Counted from the stretch's first letter, positions 22,027 to 33,653 are shown. The stretch is DNA of 64,000 nt from Diphasiastrum complanatum (GCA_029204225.1 CM055103.1:7190208-7254207), one strand, 5' to 3'. A program made the numbers and translations. Notes: a model not told the origin generated them from the letters alone.

Positions 22027-22623
22027 GTTGCAATGATTGATCTCTGATCTTTGACCTGTTCCAATGCACTAAGCACTCTCTTGAATCAACAAATGAAACA
22101 CAAGAAGAAATCACAAAGATTTGGAACCTAAAACCTTACTTTTTCTCTCTTTTCCTCACTTTTTCCTTAATTCTAGCCACTAGTTTTATGATTTCTTGAT
22201 CAAACCAAGACCAAACCTCAATATACTTGCTTTTCCCTCACTCCTAAGATTGAAATACACTCTTGAATCATTCAGCAAACTGAAAATCAGAGGGTTACAT
22301 CAATTTTGAAGTTTTTGACATGAAGAAGCAAGAAATTGAATCAAAAAACTATATGCTAGAATGGAAAACTAATAGGATCTTGTTGGATCTTGCATCTCCC
22401 TCTTTCCAAAACAATTTTTGTCTCCTTATTCTGATAAGTACAGAGGGAATTCGCCCTACTTCAATTGAAATGCATACAAATGATGTTTTGATCACAAAGA
22501 TCCAATTTCTACACATAAATCAACAAGATTTTTAGCTAGAAACTTGATTGGAATGCTACAAAAGCAAACTCGCCCACAAATCTCTTCTAAATCTGGCAAA
22601 ACCTGCACATTTGGCCGCCTAAT

Positions 22624-22635
22624 GCTCTGATACCA
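22624..22635 (-). other. Primer binding site, initiator-Met tRNA
   Basis: The plus strand GCTCTGATACCA is TGGTATCAGAGC on the element strand. It directly abuts the 5' LTR at 22636. Confidence 0.95.
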
Positions 22636-23288
22636 TGTGAAAAACTCAGATCCAAAAGATGCTAAAGTTTCATAAAGATCTTGGCCATGGAAGTTATGCA
22701 CATCTAGATTGAAAAAATGATAGAAATTGTGATGTTAAGCATACTAAACATCAACTAAACATCAAAATCTGATCATAAGCTTCCACAAACAGAAACTTGC
22801 TGTCCCTGTCCGTACTTCAGAGCCTACAACCTGCATTTCACACGTGTGAAGCCATAGCAACAAAGAAATCACAATTCTAGTGGCTAGAATGCAAGATATG
22901 AACAAAAAAGTGAGAGAGAAGAAGATGGATCTTCAAAGAGCATAACATTCATTCAATAGAATGAAAATGAGATATGTACATACTCGTGGAGATGGCTATT
23001 TATAGCAGCCATAGTGCCTCTTGGCCACTTGTCTTATGATAGGCTAAAATTGGGGTCCAATAGGATTCACCCATATACCTAGAAATTTGGTCAAATAGGA
23101 ATGCACCAAATTATGAGCCAATAGAAGAGCTCCACACTCGACCTCCTCTAATTAATGTGACCTCAAAAGTAGTGTACACATACTTTGGGCCTCTACATAC
23201 ATGTATGAACCTATCTCTAACTTTTATTTGGCCATAGGCCTACAAAATCTCAAGTTAGGAAAATACTACTAGTTGACAATTTTTCACA
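22636..23288 (-). repeat. 5' LTR of the intact Copia element
   Basis: It is 653 bp and shows no difference from 17443-18095 on visual comparison. It should hold the promoter for the polyprotein RNA: the TATA box is in the same place, and the CACACGTGTG palindrome is at 22839-22848. The leader between the PBS and the ATG (22027-22623) has no other feature I can name. Confidence 0.95.
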
Positions 23289-23293
23289 GTTTT
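23289..23293 (+). other. Target-site duplication, right copy
   Basis: GTTTT, identical to 17438-17442. Confidence 0.85.
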
Positions 23294-23302
23294 GAGGAGG
23301 AG

Positions 23303-24148
23303 TGTTAGAATTGGCAAAAGCTAACTTGATCAAATCTTGTAAATACCATTATGAGTAGTACATATCATCATTAGACATGTGTGGAGCCTGTTCCCACGTG
23401 TGAAATAAATGCATTTATCATTTAGATGAGTCATATAGGTTGTACATACCATTTCATTTAAGATCTAGTGGCTAAAATGGCCAAAATCTAGTTTTCTAGC
23501 TATATGCCACTTGGCATCATTTTATTGGTAGGAAAAGCTATTTCACATGGATAGGAGTGATCTCACATGTGCCAAGGACTGCTCACATGTGTGAAAACAT
23601 CAGTAGTAGGTGAGTTCCAACTTGTAGTAGATATTTGTGCAAGTCCCTATAAATTAGGAAAATTGCCTAAAATCAAGGGAGGTGGCTATAAGTTAGGAAA
23701 CTTGGTCCATGTGCCATATTGATAATTATTGGTGGATCCTTTGATGAGTAGGCACTCTCACACATGCCAAATCAGCTGAGTAAGCATCAGCTCTTGTGTA
23801 TATATGGTGGCTCATTTGGCCATAATTGACAAGAAAGCTAAATCTTGGTTTTGGTGCATTTCTTGAGTAATCTCTCCATTTGTCTCGTGATTTTATGCTT
23901 CTAATGGTTTCTAAGCTTAGTGTACTTCATTATTTGCTGGTAGTCCGTAATCTGACAGGTCTTCACACGTGTGAAACCATCAAGTACAAGTTTTGATCAT
24001 ATTTGATTCTTGTTAGATTTGTTGATGTAGATTTGATCTAGTGCTGTCTAATCTTGTGTAGATTGGTAGATCAATCTAATCTAACACCCAATCACACTTG
24101 TGGATCTAATTTGGATCCATTCTTGGTCCTTTTTGCTGTACTTTCACA
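23303..24148 (+). repeat. 3' LTR of the LARD-like element (846 bp)
   Basis: It starts TGTTAGAATTGG after the purine tract GAGGAGGAG (23294-23302) and ends CTTTCACA. TATATAT is at 23799-23805 and the palindrome TTCACACGTGTGAA at 23962-23975. Related degenerate motifs (CCCACGTGTGAAAT at 23393, CACATGTGTGAAA at 23584) lie upstream of the TATA box, so this LTR carries three versions of the motif. Confidence 0.85.
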
Positions 24149-24343
24149 CTGCCTTCCCTACATCTCCATCCTTGCCCAACATTTTTACCTTTTTCGCTTT
24201 CCAAACATATACATTCTATCTTCTTCCTAACCATATTCATTTTACCCACCCTCATTCCTTCATAATCAGTTCTTTCCGCGACATACCTAGCTCCACACAT
24301 ATTTTCCAATCACCCCTCCACCGACATTTTCACCTACCTTCTC

Positions 24344-24650
24344 ACTGACATCTTCCTCTCACATCTCAACCGACACCTTCCTCTCACATCTCAACCAACG
24401 CCTTCCTCTCACATCTCAACCGACGCCTTCCTCTCACATCTCGACCGACGCCTTCCTCTCACATCTCGACCGACGCCTTCCTCTCACATCTTGACCTACG
24501 CCTTCCTCCCACATCTCGACCAAGGCCCTCCGCTCAGATCTCAACTGACGCCCTCCAATCAGATCTCAGCCAACACCTTCCATCAAATCTCAACCGACAC
24601 CTTCCATCAAATCTCAACCGACACCCCTTAACCCTATCTGAAATCTCAAC
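24344..24650 (+). repeat. 25-bp minisatellite, about 11 copies
   Basis: The unit is approximately CTTCCTCTCACATCTCGACC plus GACGC. It is tandemly repeated with the best copies in the middle and degenerate copies (AATCAGATCTCAGCC and similar) at the right. It starts about 195 bp after the LARD 3' LTR. Confidence 0.85.
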
Positions 24651-24693
24651 CGACACCCTTTTTCCAGAACCCAGTTTTCCAGTTTTTTCATCA

Positions 24694-26351
24694 TGTCTAC
24701 CAACCTCGGCTCCAGTTTTGATGATGATGCCAATAAGCTTGACATCCAATTGTCCAAATTGGATATTATTGAGATGAAAAATTGGTACCAGCAGGCAGAG
24801 TCCTTCTTTAAAACAATTGAGTTCCAGATTCCTATCCTGACGGGGTATTAAAGCCCGTACCTGGTGCATATGATATATGCAAACTACAATGCTACAACAA
24901 GGTTGTGCCAGCTAGTAGTTCCCCCTGTGAGGAACGATGTTTATAACCTATCAATTGAGCAGCCGACTTGCAACCCTTTGGGTTCCCACGAGGACCAAAT
25001 GTTGTCACCAGGGCACTTCAAAAGATCGAGCAGACAACATACTTCAAATACATTGATCCCTCCGTGGACAAATGAAAGAACAAGGACGGATACAAAGTTG
25101 AGGCGATCAATGATCAACAACTACAAGCTGCATGTGCATACTTGACCAAGTGCACACAACGACCAAGAACCAAGCTGCAGAGGGTACCATGTCCCTGTTC
25201 CACATGATGGCATATTCACGACTGCATGCCCAGAACCTCTATGATTGGGCACAGTTTGCTTCGAATTGCCTTCATGAGTGCCTTAAGAACAAGCAACCAC
25301 TAACTGTACTGGGATATCTTATGACAGATATCACTCTTCGAAAAGTACAGAACGGGCCAAAGCTTCAACAACACCTGCAGCTTGCGGACAAGGCATGGGA
25401 CATTCCCATTGCGTCAGCAAAGTCTAATTGTTCGCGCTCACGGGCTACTTCACCATTGGGATCCCAACCTAAAAGAGTCAACACCAGTATTCTCCCTCTA
25501 GTACAGAAGCAAAGAAGCCCACAACCCGACCCACAAGAAGCCGCAACCTCCGAAGCTCAAGAGGCCGATACCTCCAAGGCCTAGTTGCCAGACACAAGGC
25601 AACAAAGGATGCAAAGAAAGCTTCAGACTAGGCGGACATCCCCAACTAGATCAGCATAAGACGGCTTAGCTTCCGATGATGGAAGCTCAACTACAGCCTC
25701 GCAACAACACTCATCACCCTCACACATCATTGACGGGGGTGATGGAGCAACTACATCTACACCAGCACCTGACACGACCGCATCTCAAGTCACTGGTCAA
25801 TTAGACAAGGTCACCACCCCACCACCCCACCCACATTGATTACCATGCCAACGCCATCGACATCACCACAGGCACAAGTTTTGGGGGGGGGGGGGGGGAA
25901 GGGAGGAGGAGTGGGGATGTCCAGTCCCCAGGACACGGAAGCAGCCAAGCAACCACAAGACCAACAACCACAGGCCCAACAAGTCCACACATTGGACACG
26001 TCGCAATATTTTGATGCTGCGGACCTGATGGAAATAAGTGATGACGAGCCAGAGAAGGTGGATCAGTCAGGAAGAAGTTTGACCCCTCCAATAACCACCA
26101 CCACCACAATAACCACCATTGCTACTAACATCATTCCTCCACTTCCTCCACCTCCATCTTCAGTTCTAACACAACGCCTATTTTTTGGATTAGCTTCACC
26201 ATTCCACACTCCTGACCAGTACCCGACCCTCAATGAAGATCCACGCTTTTCCAAGTGTCGAGCGAAACGACATCACCGGTGTTGCAGTGGGTCCTGCAAC
26301 AGATTAGGGGTGGATAATGTTATCAGATTCCAGAGAATCCCCAGATGTTGA
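24694..26351 (+). pseudogene. Unrecognised broken ORF with Pro/Thr/Gln-rich tail, element-associated
   Basis: A frame from ATG 24694 (MSTNLGSSFDDDANK...) closes after about 50 codons. Open frames follow at 24864-25145, 25132-25584 and 25836-26351 in different phases. The clearest part is 25132-25584, with a helical segment around AYSRLHAQNLYDWAQFASNC and a C-terminal stretch rich in Pro, Gln, Ala and Ser. The tail continues through a run of 16 G at 25883-25898, where a length error could shift the frame. I do not recognise the family. Its position between a minisatellite and an LTR-like region, and its gag-like make-up (helical N-terminus, low-complexity C-terminus), suggest a degenerate retroelement gag, but that is inference. 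Confidence 0.35.
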
Positions 26352-27245
26352 GCCAAGCTGAAGACACAGAATATCTCTCACCCATGACTGAGGAGATCTC
26401 AGGAGGAGGAGAGCAGAAGAAGCTGAGAGTCGAGCATGAGAGCCGAGCTAGGATGACAGTGAATTATCTATGTGAGCCTACATGGTGTATTCCAGAGAAG
26501 GAACGACCATGTAGGAGCTAGTAATACTTCCTAGGCTTTGTAAATAAATGTAGACCTCCCTTAAATAATTTAGAGTGAGCCACCTTTTAATGGTGACCTC
26601 TAGTGGAAGGGCAATTTTCACATGTAATTTCTAATTTGGTGGAATTGCCACTTGGGCTCCACATGGGCGGCCTTCTTGCTTATTTAAGGGCCCCCCTCTC
26701 TTGTGAGGGAGCTTTGAATCTATTGTCAAGTTCTCTTGAGTAAATAAAGAAGATCTTCCATGAGTTCTTGATAATTGCTAAGCTCCTTGTTCATGGCAAT
26801 GTTCTTGAGTGAAGTTTCTATGAGCATGCTTTGATTTCCCTTGTGTTGTGGATCAACTAGGTTCTTGTTTACTCTCTTGTTTTTAGTTGTGGATTAGATT
26901 TCATTTCTTGTTTGTGGATTAATGTAGGAATTAGCATTCAAGTAAACTAAATAGGCTGGAATTGTGGTGTAGATCTTGCATATTTTCTTACATTCCAGTC
27001 TTGATTGTTCTTGGGCATTCTAAGCATCAAGAAATGAGTGTTTCTTGATTCTTGGACTGTTAGAGTGCTATTAGGAATCTAGTTTTCTTGTTTCTTGTTT
27101 TCTTGGTCGGGTAGCTTAATCTTGTTCTTGTTTGTTTCTTGATTTAGTAGATAGTTTGTAGAAGCACTCGTAACTAATAGAAGAACGAATGAAGAACAGA
27201 AAATAAGAGGACTTTGTGTTCACAGATTCAGTGGGAATCTATGAA
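26352..27245 (+). repeat. LTR-like promoter region and dispersed repeat
   Basis: TTATTTAAGGG at about 26679 looks like a TATA box and AATAAAGAAG at about 26741 like a polyadenylation signal, a typical LTR order. The right part (about 26967-27245) is repeated at about 10065-10510. The ends are not defined: no clear TG/CA pair, PBS or target duplication. Confidence 0.35.
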
Positions 27246-27353
27246 CATAGGTCTTGTGGAATTCATCAGACTCTTTTCAATTGTCGTACCGTCTTTTGAC
27301 CTTTTCTATGGATTTATCGGACAGCTTCCTTGAGGGCCTTGCCAAATGGTCAT

Positions 27354-28080
27354 TCAAGGCTGTTGCACTCTTTGTATCAGGAATCCTTGGTGTTGGACCC
27401 TCGAACTTTGAGCTGTCGCTCTTTCCTTCTGGAGGGCATGAAGAAACTCCCATAGTAGGCTGCACAATCTCATCAAGTGGATCTTGATCAGAAAAATAAA
27501 GTCAGGTGGTGATGGAGGCAAAAATAGTTTACGAGTGAAGGGTAGTGGGTTAGTTATGAGGTTATACTGAGCTTTTGGTGAAATGAACTGTTTTAGAAAA
27601 TGGTCATCGGTTTTAAGAGACGATGTGGGGGAAGTGGATGTGGAGGTAGCTGAACAAGCAAATGGAAGAAATGAAGGTTGGTAGGATGAAAATGGTTTAG
27701 AAAAATAAGAAGGTGAGTGGGGCAACTGAGTGTAAGTGAAGGAGTCCACGACAGGTTTGTGGAGAGGGCCAGCTGTGGAACCTTGATATGGCATGCCAAA
27801 ACTAGCACCTCGTTGGTTGATGGATCGGCTTTGCTCATGAGCTATATCATCATTGTTATGGTCATCTTTTTTCTGCACAGATACGCCTGAATCGAGTCTA
27901 CAAGATGTATTCCATATGAGGTCCATTTGTCGCTTTGACAGGAGAAGTTCCTCTTGGATCTTGTCAACACTTTCTTTGAGTGCTAACAACTTCTTGTTGC
28001 TTTCATCTTCTAAAATTTGATGGATCCTTTTCAAGGCTTCGTGTTTCTGAATTAAGGAGATTTACTTTTCCATTTTTATT
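27354..28080 (-). pseudogene. Probable gypsy-type gag fragment (family X)
   Basis: The minus-strand frame 28034-27354 (226 residues) starts with a Glu/Lys-rich coiled-coil-like segment (residues 1-35). A Ser/Pro-rich stretch follows (about 100-145), then KQFISPKAQYNLITNPLPF and LFLPPSPPDF. No zinc knuckle is present. It lies in the right place and orientation to be the gag of the minus-strand X element whose leader and partial LTR are at 28250-28603. It ends at 27354 in a tail that overlaps repeat sequence on the other strand. The gag call rests on position and general make-up, not on a recognised domain. Confidence 0.4.
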
Positions 28081-28376
28081 CCTGCTCCTGAAGACAGAAT
28101 TGGAACTTTTATATCTTTTGACCTGATTGGTTGCTTGACTGTTGTCATCACGTCAGTTAGTCTCTTATTTTCCTGTGTCATGAGATCTAACCGGCGCTCG
28201 AACTGGTCTTGCACCTCTTAAAGAGACTGGAGTTGGTCTAATTCTCCAACTATGTTTACTCTGATTCTGTGTATCAACGATTTTACTTGGCAACTAGCAC
28301 CAACGTTTGCAAATTCCGTTTGCACAGAACTTGCTCCTCAACGGGCCAATACTAGCGCTGAATCTACTACTCAATG

Positions 28377-28603
28377 TTAGCGCAAAGCATCTCCTGCCTC
28401 TACTTCTCTATTAGTGCCTATTCTTCCTCTATTAGCAGCTAACAACACCCTTTAAACTAAAATCAAAGAACCTACAAAGTGCTTCTTACAACTGTCACTC
28501 AACAATTGTAATAAGTACTCCTCACGGAGCTAGAAACCGCGAAACATCATAAATCAATAGAATGGTGGATCAATCTCCAAGTCTTGCACATCTATCTGAT
28601 GCT
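28377..28603 (-). repeat. Partial family X LTR, left arm
   Basis: It starts TGTTAGCGCAAAGCATCTCC like 8676. After CTCTATTAGCAG it jumps to sequence matching about 9069, so about 330 bp including the tRNA-like boxes are deleted. It ends where it fuses to the opposite-strand LTR. Confidence 0.7.
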
Positions 28604-28605
28604 AA

Positions 28606-29541
28606 CATTAGTTGATGCCCCATGGTGTCGATGTAGAACCTCTCCACTCAAAAGGGCTTCCAAAAGAGATGAAGTTGAGAGTTGAGTTTGAGAGCACGAG
28701 AATTGTTAGTGCTAGGCTAAAATATACAGTTGTGAGTCCCATGGTACGTCCCAAAAGATGGATAGCCATGTGGGAGCTAGCAAATTAGATGGTCTCAACT
28801 TGAATTATGTTTTTTAGTAAAGAGTAATGTACTGAAATGTTGTTGCATTGTTAATTGAGAATCATTCTACTTGCATTTCCTTCCATGCTCCATCTTCATG
28901 CATTTTGTTTGGGTACTGATGTATGAATGTGCTTGTTGTTGTTTTCTTCTCTTAAGGATTGGTTTGAAATTAGCATAAGGTAGATGTGCAGGACTTGGAA
29001 ATTGATCTACCATTCCACTGATTTCTGATGTTTCTCAGTTTCTGGCTCGACCCTGAGGAGTTCTTCTTACAACTGTTGAGTGATAGTTGAAAGAAGCACT
29101 TTGTAGGTTCTTTGATTTTAGTTTAAAGAGTGTTGTGTTGATTCTGTAATTTCAGTAGGAGTAGGTTTAGCTTAATTCCCTGTTCTTTGAGTAGAGTAGA
29201 TTAGGAATAATTTGCAGTCTATAAGAACAATGAAAGAACTGAAATAGTCTATAGAAAGTAAGAAAACGAGTTCCTGACAAATCCTATATCCAAGATGGGC
29301 TACCATGGCCAATCAAGGATTCGAATCAGGTCGTAGGTGTGCCACTGACAGGTGGGACACACTACCATTGTACTACAACCATACAGTCACTAGAAGCCGT
29401 AGCAGACCCGTTACCAGTAGACCTGTTGTTTGGCAGAATCTCTGTCAAGTAGAATCACAGCACACAAGGGCTTATTAGCTGCTAATAGAGGAAGAATAGG
29501 CGCTAACAGAGAAGTAGAAGCAGGAGATGCTTTGCGCTAAC
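28606..29541 (+). repeat. Family X LTR, right arm, promoter-deleted
   Basis: It aligns with the reverse complement of 8676-9742 and ends GCTTTGCGCTAACA. About 150 bp containing the TATA box (present at 9402-9410 in the other copy) are missing between ...AAAGAG and TAATGTACTG near 28820. The first two bases differ from the expected TG. Confidence 0.7.
29310..29383 (-). other. tRNA-like Pol III boxes, second copy
   Basis: The minus strand carries an A-box-like TAGTACAATGGTAG (29362-29375) and a B-box-like GATTCGAATCC (29317-29327 region). Spacing is the same 48 bp as at 8827-8885. Confidence 0.45.
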
Positions 29542-29668
29542 ATTGAGTAGTAGATTCAGCGCTAGTATTGGCCCGGTGAGGAGCAGGTTCTGTGCAAACG
29601 AAATCTGCAAATGTTGGTGCTAGTTGCCAAGTAGAATCGTTGATACACAAAATCAGAGTAAACATAGC

Positions 29669-32484
29669 TGGAGAATCAGTAAAACATTGAGATAGATGCT
29701 TTGCGCTAACAACCTCAAAGTCCGACAATATATTCCATTATGATAAATGGCATTAGATATCCCTTAGGATATGTTTGCCTCACCATTGACATCTAGATCC
29801 AATCCATATCAAAACTTCCCTTTGTAATCTCTTGTGTCCCATACCACAAGTTCTCCCTCCAAGAACATCCTCAACTTCATCATCTAATCGTCCAAAAATC
29901 CATCTGGATAGCCCCATAATTGCATATCTTATTAGAGCCAAAATGTCCTTACCACCATAACCCTAGAGAGATTGTTTCTTAGGTCTGTTATAGCGACTTT
30001 ATTGAGGATTAATACATTCCTCAATATATCCCTTAGGCAATGGAATAGACATGAATGGAATAATCCTATCAGGATTCTTATCACAAAAATTTCCTAGCTC
30101 AATAATAATAAGCTATACGTATCCAAGTCGATCAGAGTTAAGCTTATAGTTACTGATTTCTAGGAATGTGATTACAGTTTGCCAATTATTCTCAATCCAT
30201 ATGCCATCTCCAAAATTAACGATACTTATAATTTGGTGGATAAAGAAATTCATTAAAAAATAATTTTGATTGTATTCAAATAAAGTATCCGATTCGAGAT
30301 TTATTTAAAATTCTCTAATTTGTCTGTTGATGTTTTCCAAACATTCAAGTATGGAATATATTAATCGATACTATGTTTTTCTGAGAATTGCTCTAAATTT
30401 CTACCTCATAGCACAAATCCTAACTCCAATTATCATGTCACTTCCCCCCCCTTTGAAATCTTTTTAGTCATTCAGGTTTAAAAATAGAAAATGATTAGTT
30501 GGAGTTTTGTTGATTATATCTTTCATATTATGAAATAGATTCTCCATCAAAAACACCTTTGATTGAAAGGTTGAAATCTTATTTAGGGTCGAAACTAGTC
30601 AATAAACAACTAATACTCGACCATAAATTTCAATAAAAATTCCATTTCAAGTTAAATGCTTTTGGTTTGCTTTTGGTTAGTAACTGAGCTTAGACAAAGG
30701 CCAGCTCTAGTAGTATTTGGAATTTTGAGACAAGTAGTGTCCAATCCCAAAGTGAAAATCCATCTAATGTAAGCCATGTGATGTTTAGCATCTATAAAAT
30801 GGAAAATGGTTGCAATTAGGTTAAAAAATATCATGGATTTAGGGGTAAACATGTCCCTTTTGTAAGGAGGTTTTCGATGAAACTAAAATTATAGATTGCT
30901 AAAGGCTTTAGCACCATGTCGAAGGCTTTAGCAAATTTGGTATTAGGCTGTCACATGTGCATTTTAGCAAGAATGCTTTATGACGAGTTTATGTTATTAG
31001 TACTCTAAATAAAAATTGAACTTCGGTTCCAATAATATCAAGTGCATGACCAAAAAACAATTTAGAGGAAACACATGACAATGGCCAGTATATACACAAG
31101 CTTTGCTTAAAATTTGGTTCCCCCCACTATAAAACAATGAACCCCACACACACACATTTTCTCTCGCTCCAGGACGTCCTTCTTCCCCATCTTTTGGGCC
31201 CCATTCCTTCTTCCCCATCTCTCTAGCAGAGACGGTCATGCCCCATTCCGTCTTTTCCATCTCTCGGGCAGAGTCAGCAGTACCATGCTCCATTTTTTCT
31301 CGGGCCAGCACAACATAAATCTACACACACCCTCCGATAGGGTTTAGCGTGCATTTTCCAACCAGTAGGTTCATTAATTGCATACCATCCAGGTGTAAAT
31401 TTCTTGTAGAACTACCTGACATCACTGTGGCTCATGCTTGCAGAAAAAAAAACAAACCATTTTTATGAAGCGAAATCACACTCTTCAGAAGTGGAATTTG
31501 CCACCAGAAGGATTCAGTCTCTATTTGCAATGCATTTCATTCAAAAAATTTGCCCTTCTACTAATCTGTAGAAGATATTCATCTATAGAGATGGGAGTTA
31601 TAGGCTGCACCTCAGCCTTCAAAGAAGCTTAGAGCCAGAGGAGACTTTGCTTTAGATTAAATCCAGGGTTTGGGTGTATGGCAGGTTCAGATAGTGAATC
31701 AATTGGAAAACACATGGTTATTCCACTAAATTTATTATTCCACACAATTATTATCTATAGGGGTGTCTGAAAAGATTTCAGAAAAGATGCATTTTCTGAG
31801 AACAGGTTTTTTCAAGAATACAATCTCGAAGATAATTTCATTTCTGATAGCATAAAGCATCCAATCAAAAGTTCAATCAACTGTCAATTCCAAAGACCTC
31901 AACGGTTTTATTCAAGGCTTATGTAACAGGAAATGTTTTGCTTCCATTGTTGCTGGTTACATTTTATTTTAGATTTTTATTGACAACATTTCAGGTAGAG
32001 CTAACAACATTTTAGCTACACATCTGAAAAAACAAGCATTCGAATTTTCCTTTTTGGCATGTGAGAAATTCGTTTTTGTAAAGCTGACTAAACTGTTTTC
32101 TAGCTAAAAGACACCTAGTAGCTTCCTCGCAAGAAATCACACATGGCCATAAATTTGTTTACAACTTTTATGCAAAATTGTAAACATTTCTTATGCTGCT
32201 GTTAATCTATAAGAACCCAGCAAAAAAACACTCAACACCTAGCATAAACCACGCTCTGGAACAAATTTCGTTGTACAAACTTGGCCATAAGGCCTGTCCA
32301 ATTTTTTTTTGCTTTGAATCACAATCAAAGCCTACACAGGTACGTGCTTGAAACGCAAATACTTTAACATTGATTTGGGACACAACATTTGTCAAGATTA
32401 CCTCAACAAAACATGTCCAAGTTTTATGCAAAGTTTTGAAAACAGACAAGAAGACCACTTAAGTAGAATCAATAACATATATCT
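29669..32484. other. Stretch without a confident gene
   Basis: A further family X LTR end (TGCTTTGCGCTAACA) is at 29697-29711. About 29740-29960 read on the minus strand gives DEVEDVLGGR-like sequence that is partly shared with 37165-37260, so it is probably a gypsy remnant. Around 31150-31310 are three imperfect repeats of about 45-50 bp (CCCATTCCTTCTTCCCCATC type), giving a short repetitive minus-strand frame (31311-30997). The rest shows nothing I can name. Confidence 0.4.
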
Positions 32485-32699
32485 AAAGACTTGCTAGACA
32501 TTTTACACATTGATATATGTGGCCCGATGCAGACACCATCATTGTTTGGTGCAAATTTTTTTATTACATTTATTAATGGCAATTCAAAAAGGACTGCTAT
32601 ATATTTTATGAAACACAAATATGAAGTCTTCCAGTTCTTCAAGAAATACAAAGAGCATGTGGAGTTGCTGACAAGCAAAAGAATCAAAGCTCTCAAAAG
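32485..32699 (+). pseudogene. Copia integrase core fragment (oldest layer of a nest)
   Basis: The plus-strand translation LDILHIDICGPMQTPS...FFITFINGNSKRTAIYFMKHK, then TSKRIKAL, matches the first part of a Copia integrase core. The first catalytic Asp is kept (HIDICG); the FIDD motif has become FING. It is cut off at 32699 exactly where the Copia D LTR begins, so it was the insertion target. Confidence 0.8.
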
Positions 32700-33653
32700 T
32701 GTTGGGAAAATGATGGAGTCTGTGGTGGATCGGACAAGTCGAACAATCGGATCAGAACGATCGTACTACTGTGCGAAAGCAGTGGTCGACTGATTCCCTC
32801 GGTGCGTGCACTACTACAATAGTAGGCGAACACAAAATAGAGCTTAATTGCGAATATGCGGAAGATGAAGATGAAGAGCAAATAGACAAATCAATTAGAG
32901 AGTCAGATAGAAAGCCGAAAGCATGTAAAGTTGAACGCAAAACCAGACAATAATTTATTCAGATTGAATGTATAGAAATACAAGTCAGATGATGCTGGTG
33001 AGCACAAAACAATAGCGGGCAAAACCACGTGCTCACAAAGCTAACTACAATCTGTAAAAACTATGAGCTTATTTTGACAATCAGTTTGAAAGGAAAGAAT
33101 CAATGCTTGAAAGCATCTACTATGTCTGTCTCTGATAAGTTGTCGTCTCGGCGTCTATGTGCACTCGAGCGTATATGAAATCAGCCTATCTTGTCTGGCA
33201 TCACTTAGCTTACATTGGCATCATTAATTGATTACAAATGATCAACTATATACAATTTACATTTGTGCAGATGTATGTACAAGAAGATGGCATGGAGTCA
33301 TTGCACTATTCGTGGCTGCTGCTATCATTGTGCAAGTAGTTGCACCATACATGAAGTGGGTGTGAGAAGGCTTCGACTATTCAGAGTTGAGCGTGGTGTC
33401 GTTGTCGATATTCAATGGAGTCGGGATGGTTGTTTGATGGTCCTTGACGATAGTCGGTTGAGTTGATAGTCGGACTCTCCAATAAGTTGGCCAAGTTGGG
33501 TTTTCCCAACTTGTCGGGGTTGACAACTCAGACTGCCATTCTCTTGCTTGTCTTTGATAACAGAGTTTTTCTGTAGACTGTGCGACAACGTGTGTAATAT
33601 GAATGGGACAGGATTAAAATGAGATTTAGGAGAGTAGAGGAATAAATCCAACA
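32700..33653 (-). repeat. 3' LTR of Copia D (954 bp)
   Basis: The ends are TGTTGG on the left and CCAACA on the right. The minus-strand polypurine tract AAGGAGGGGTG is just outside at 33654 onwards. The LTR abuts the older integrase fragment on its left. The matching target duplication is not recoverable because the 5' end of D is lost. Confidence 0.75.

Larger units (their letters stand above)
17443..23288 (-). mobile_element. Complete Ty1/copia retrotransposon (5846 bp), apparently intact and young
   Basis: Two 653-bp LTRs (17443-18095 and 22636-23288) look identical base for base by eye. The element has 5-bp target duplications, a tRNA-Met PBS next to the right (5') LTR, a polypurine tract next to the left (3') LTR, and one uninterrupted 1311-codon gag-pol ORF. 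It lies in the opposite orientation inside the LARD-like element. Every part needed for autonomous transposition is present in sequence. The one odd point is a substituted zinc-ligand His in the pre-integrase finger (see the CDS). Identical LTRs imply recent insertion, or later gene conversion. Confidence 0.95.
13162..24148 (+). mobile_element. Non-autonomous (LARD-like) LTR retrotransposon with unrecognised ORF, disrupted by a nested Copia
   Basis: It is bounded by a truncated 5' LTR (13162-13641) and a full 3' LTR (23303-24148). A tRNA-Met PBS follows the first LTR and a purine tract GAGGAGGAG precedes the second. The interior holds a leader of about 1.8 kb without a gene, one ORF region (15491-17326), and no protease, RT, RNase H or integrase. 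It would therefore depend on another element for mobility. The intact Copia at 17443-23288 is inserted just after the ORF. By eye the LTRs differ by about nine substitutions and one 3-base indel over 477 aligned bases. The missing 369 bp of the 5' LTR and the abrupt join to a gypsy RT show a deletion at the left border. Confidence 0.8.
28252..29668. repeat. Large inverted repeat: two family X 5' ends head to head
   Basis: 28252-28376 is the reverse complement of about 29542-29668, with few differences. Inside these leaders lie a partial minus-strand LTR (28377-28603) and a nearly complete plus-strand LTR (28606-29541). The arms point away from each other, so two X elements, or two halves of a palindromic dimer, meet at about 28604. 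Confidence 0.75.

Noticed and set aside
31000-31311. Minus-strand 104-residue repetitive protein (SAREMGK repeats)
   Set aside because: It comes from a short tandem DNA repeat, with no sign of coding constraint.
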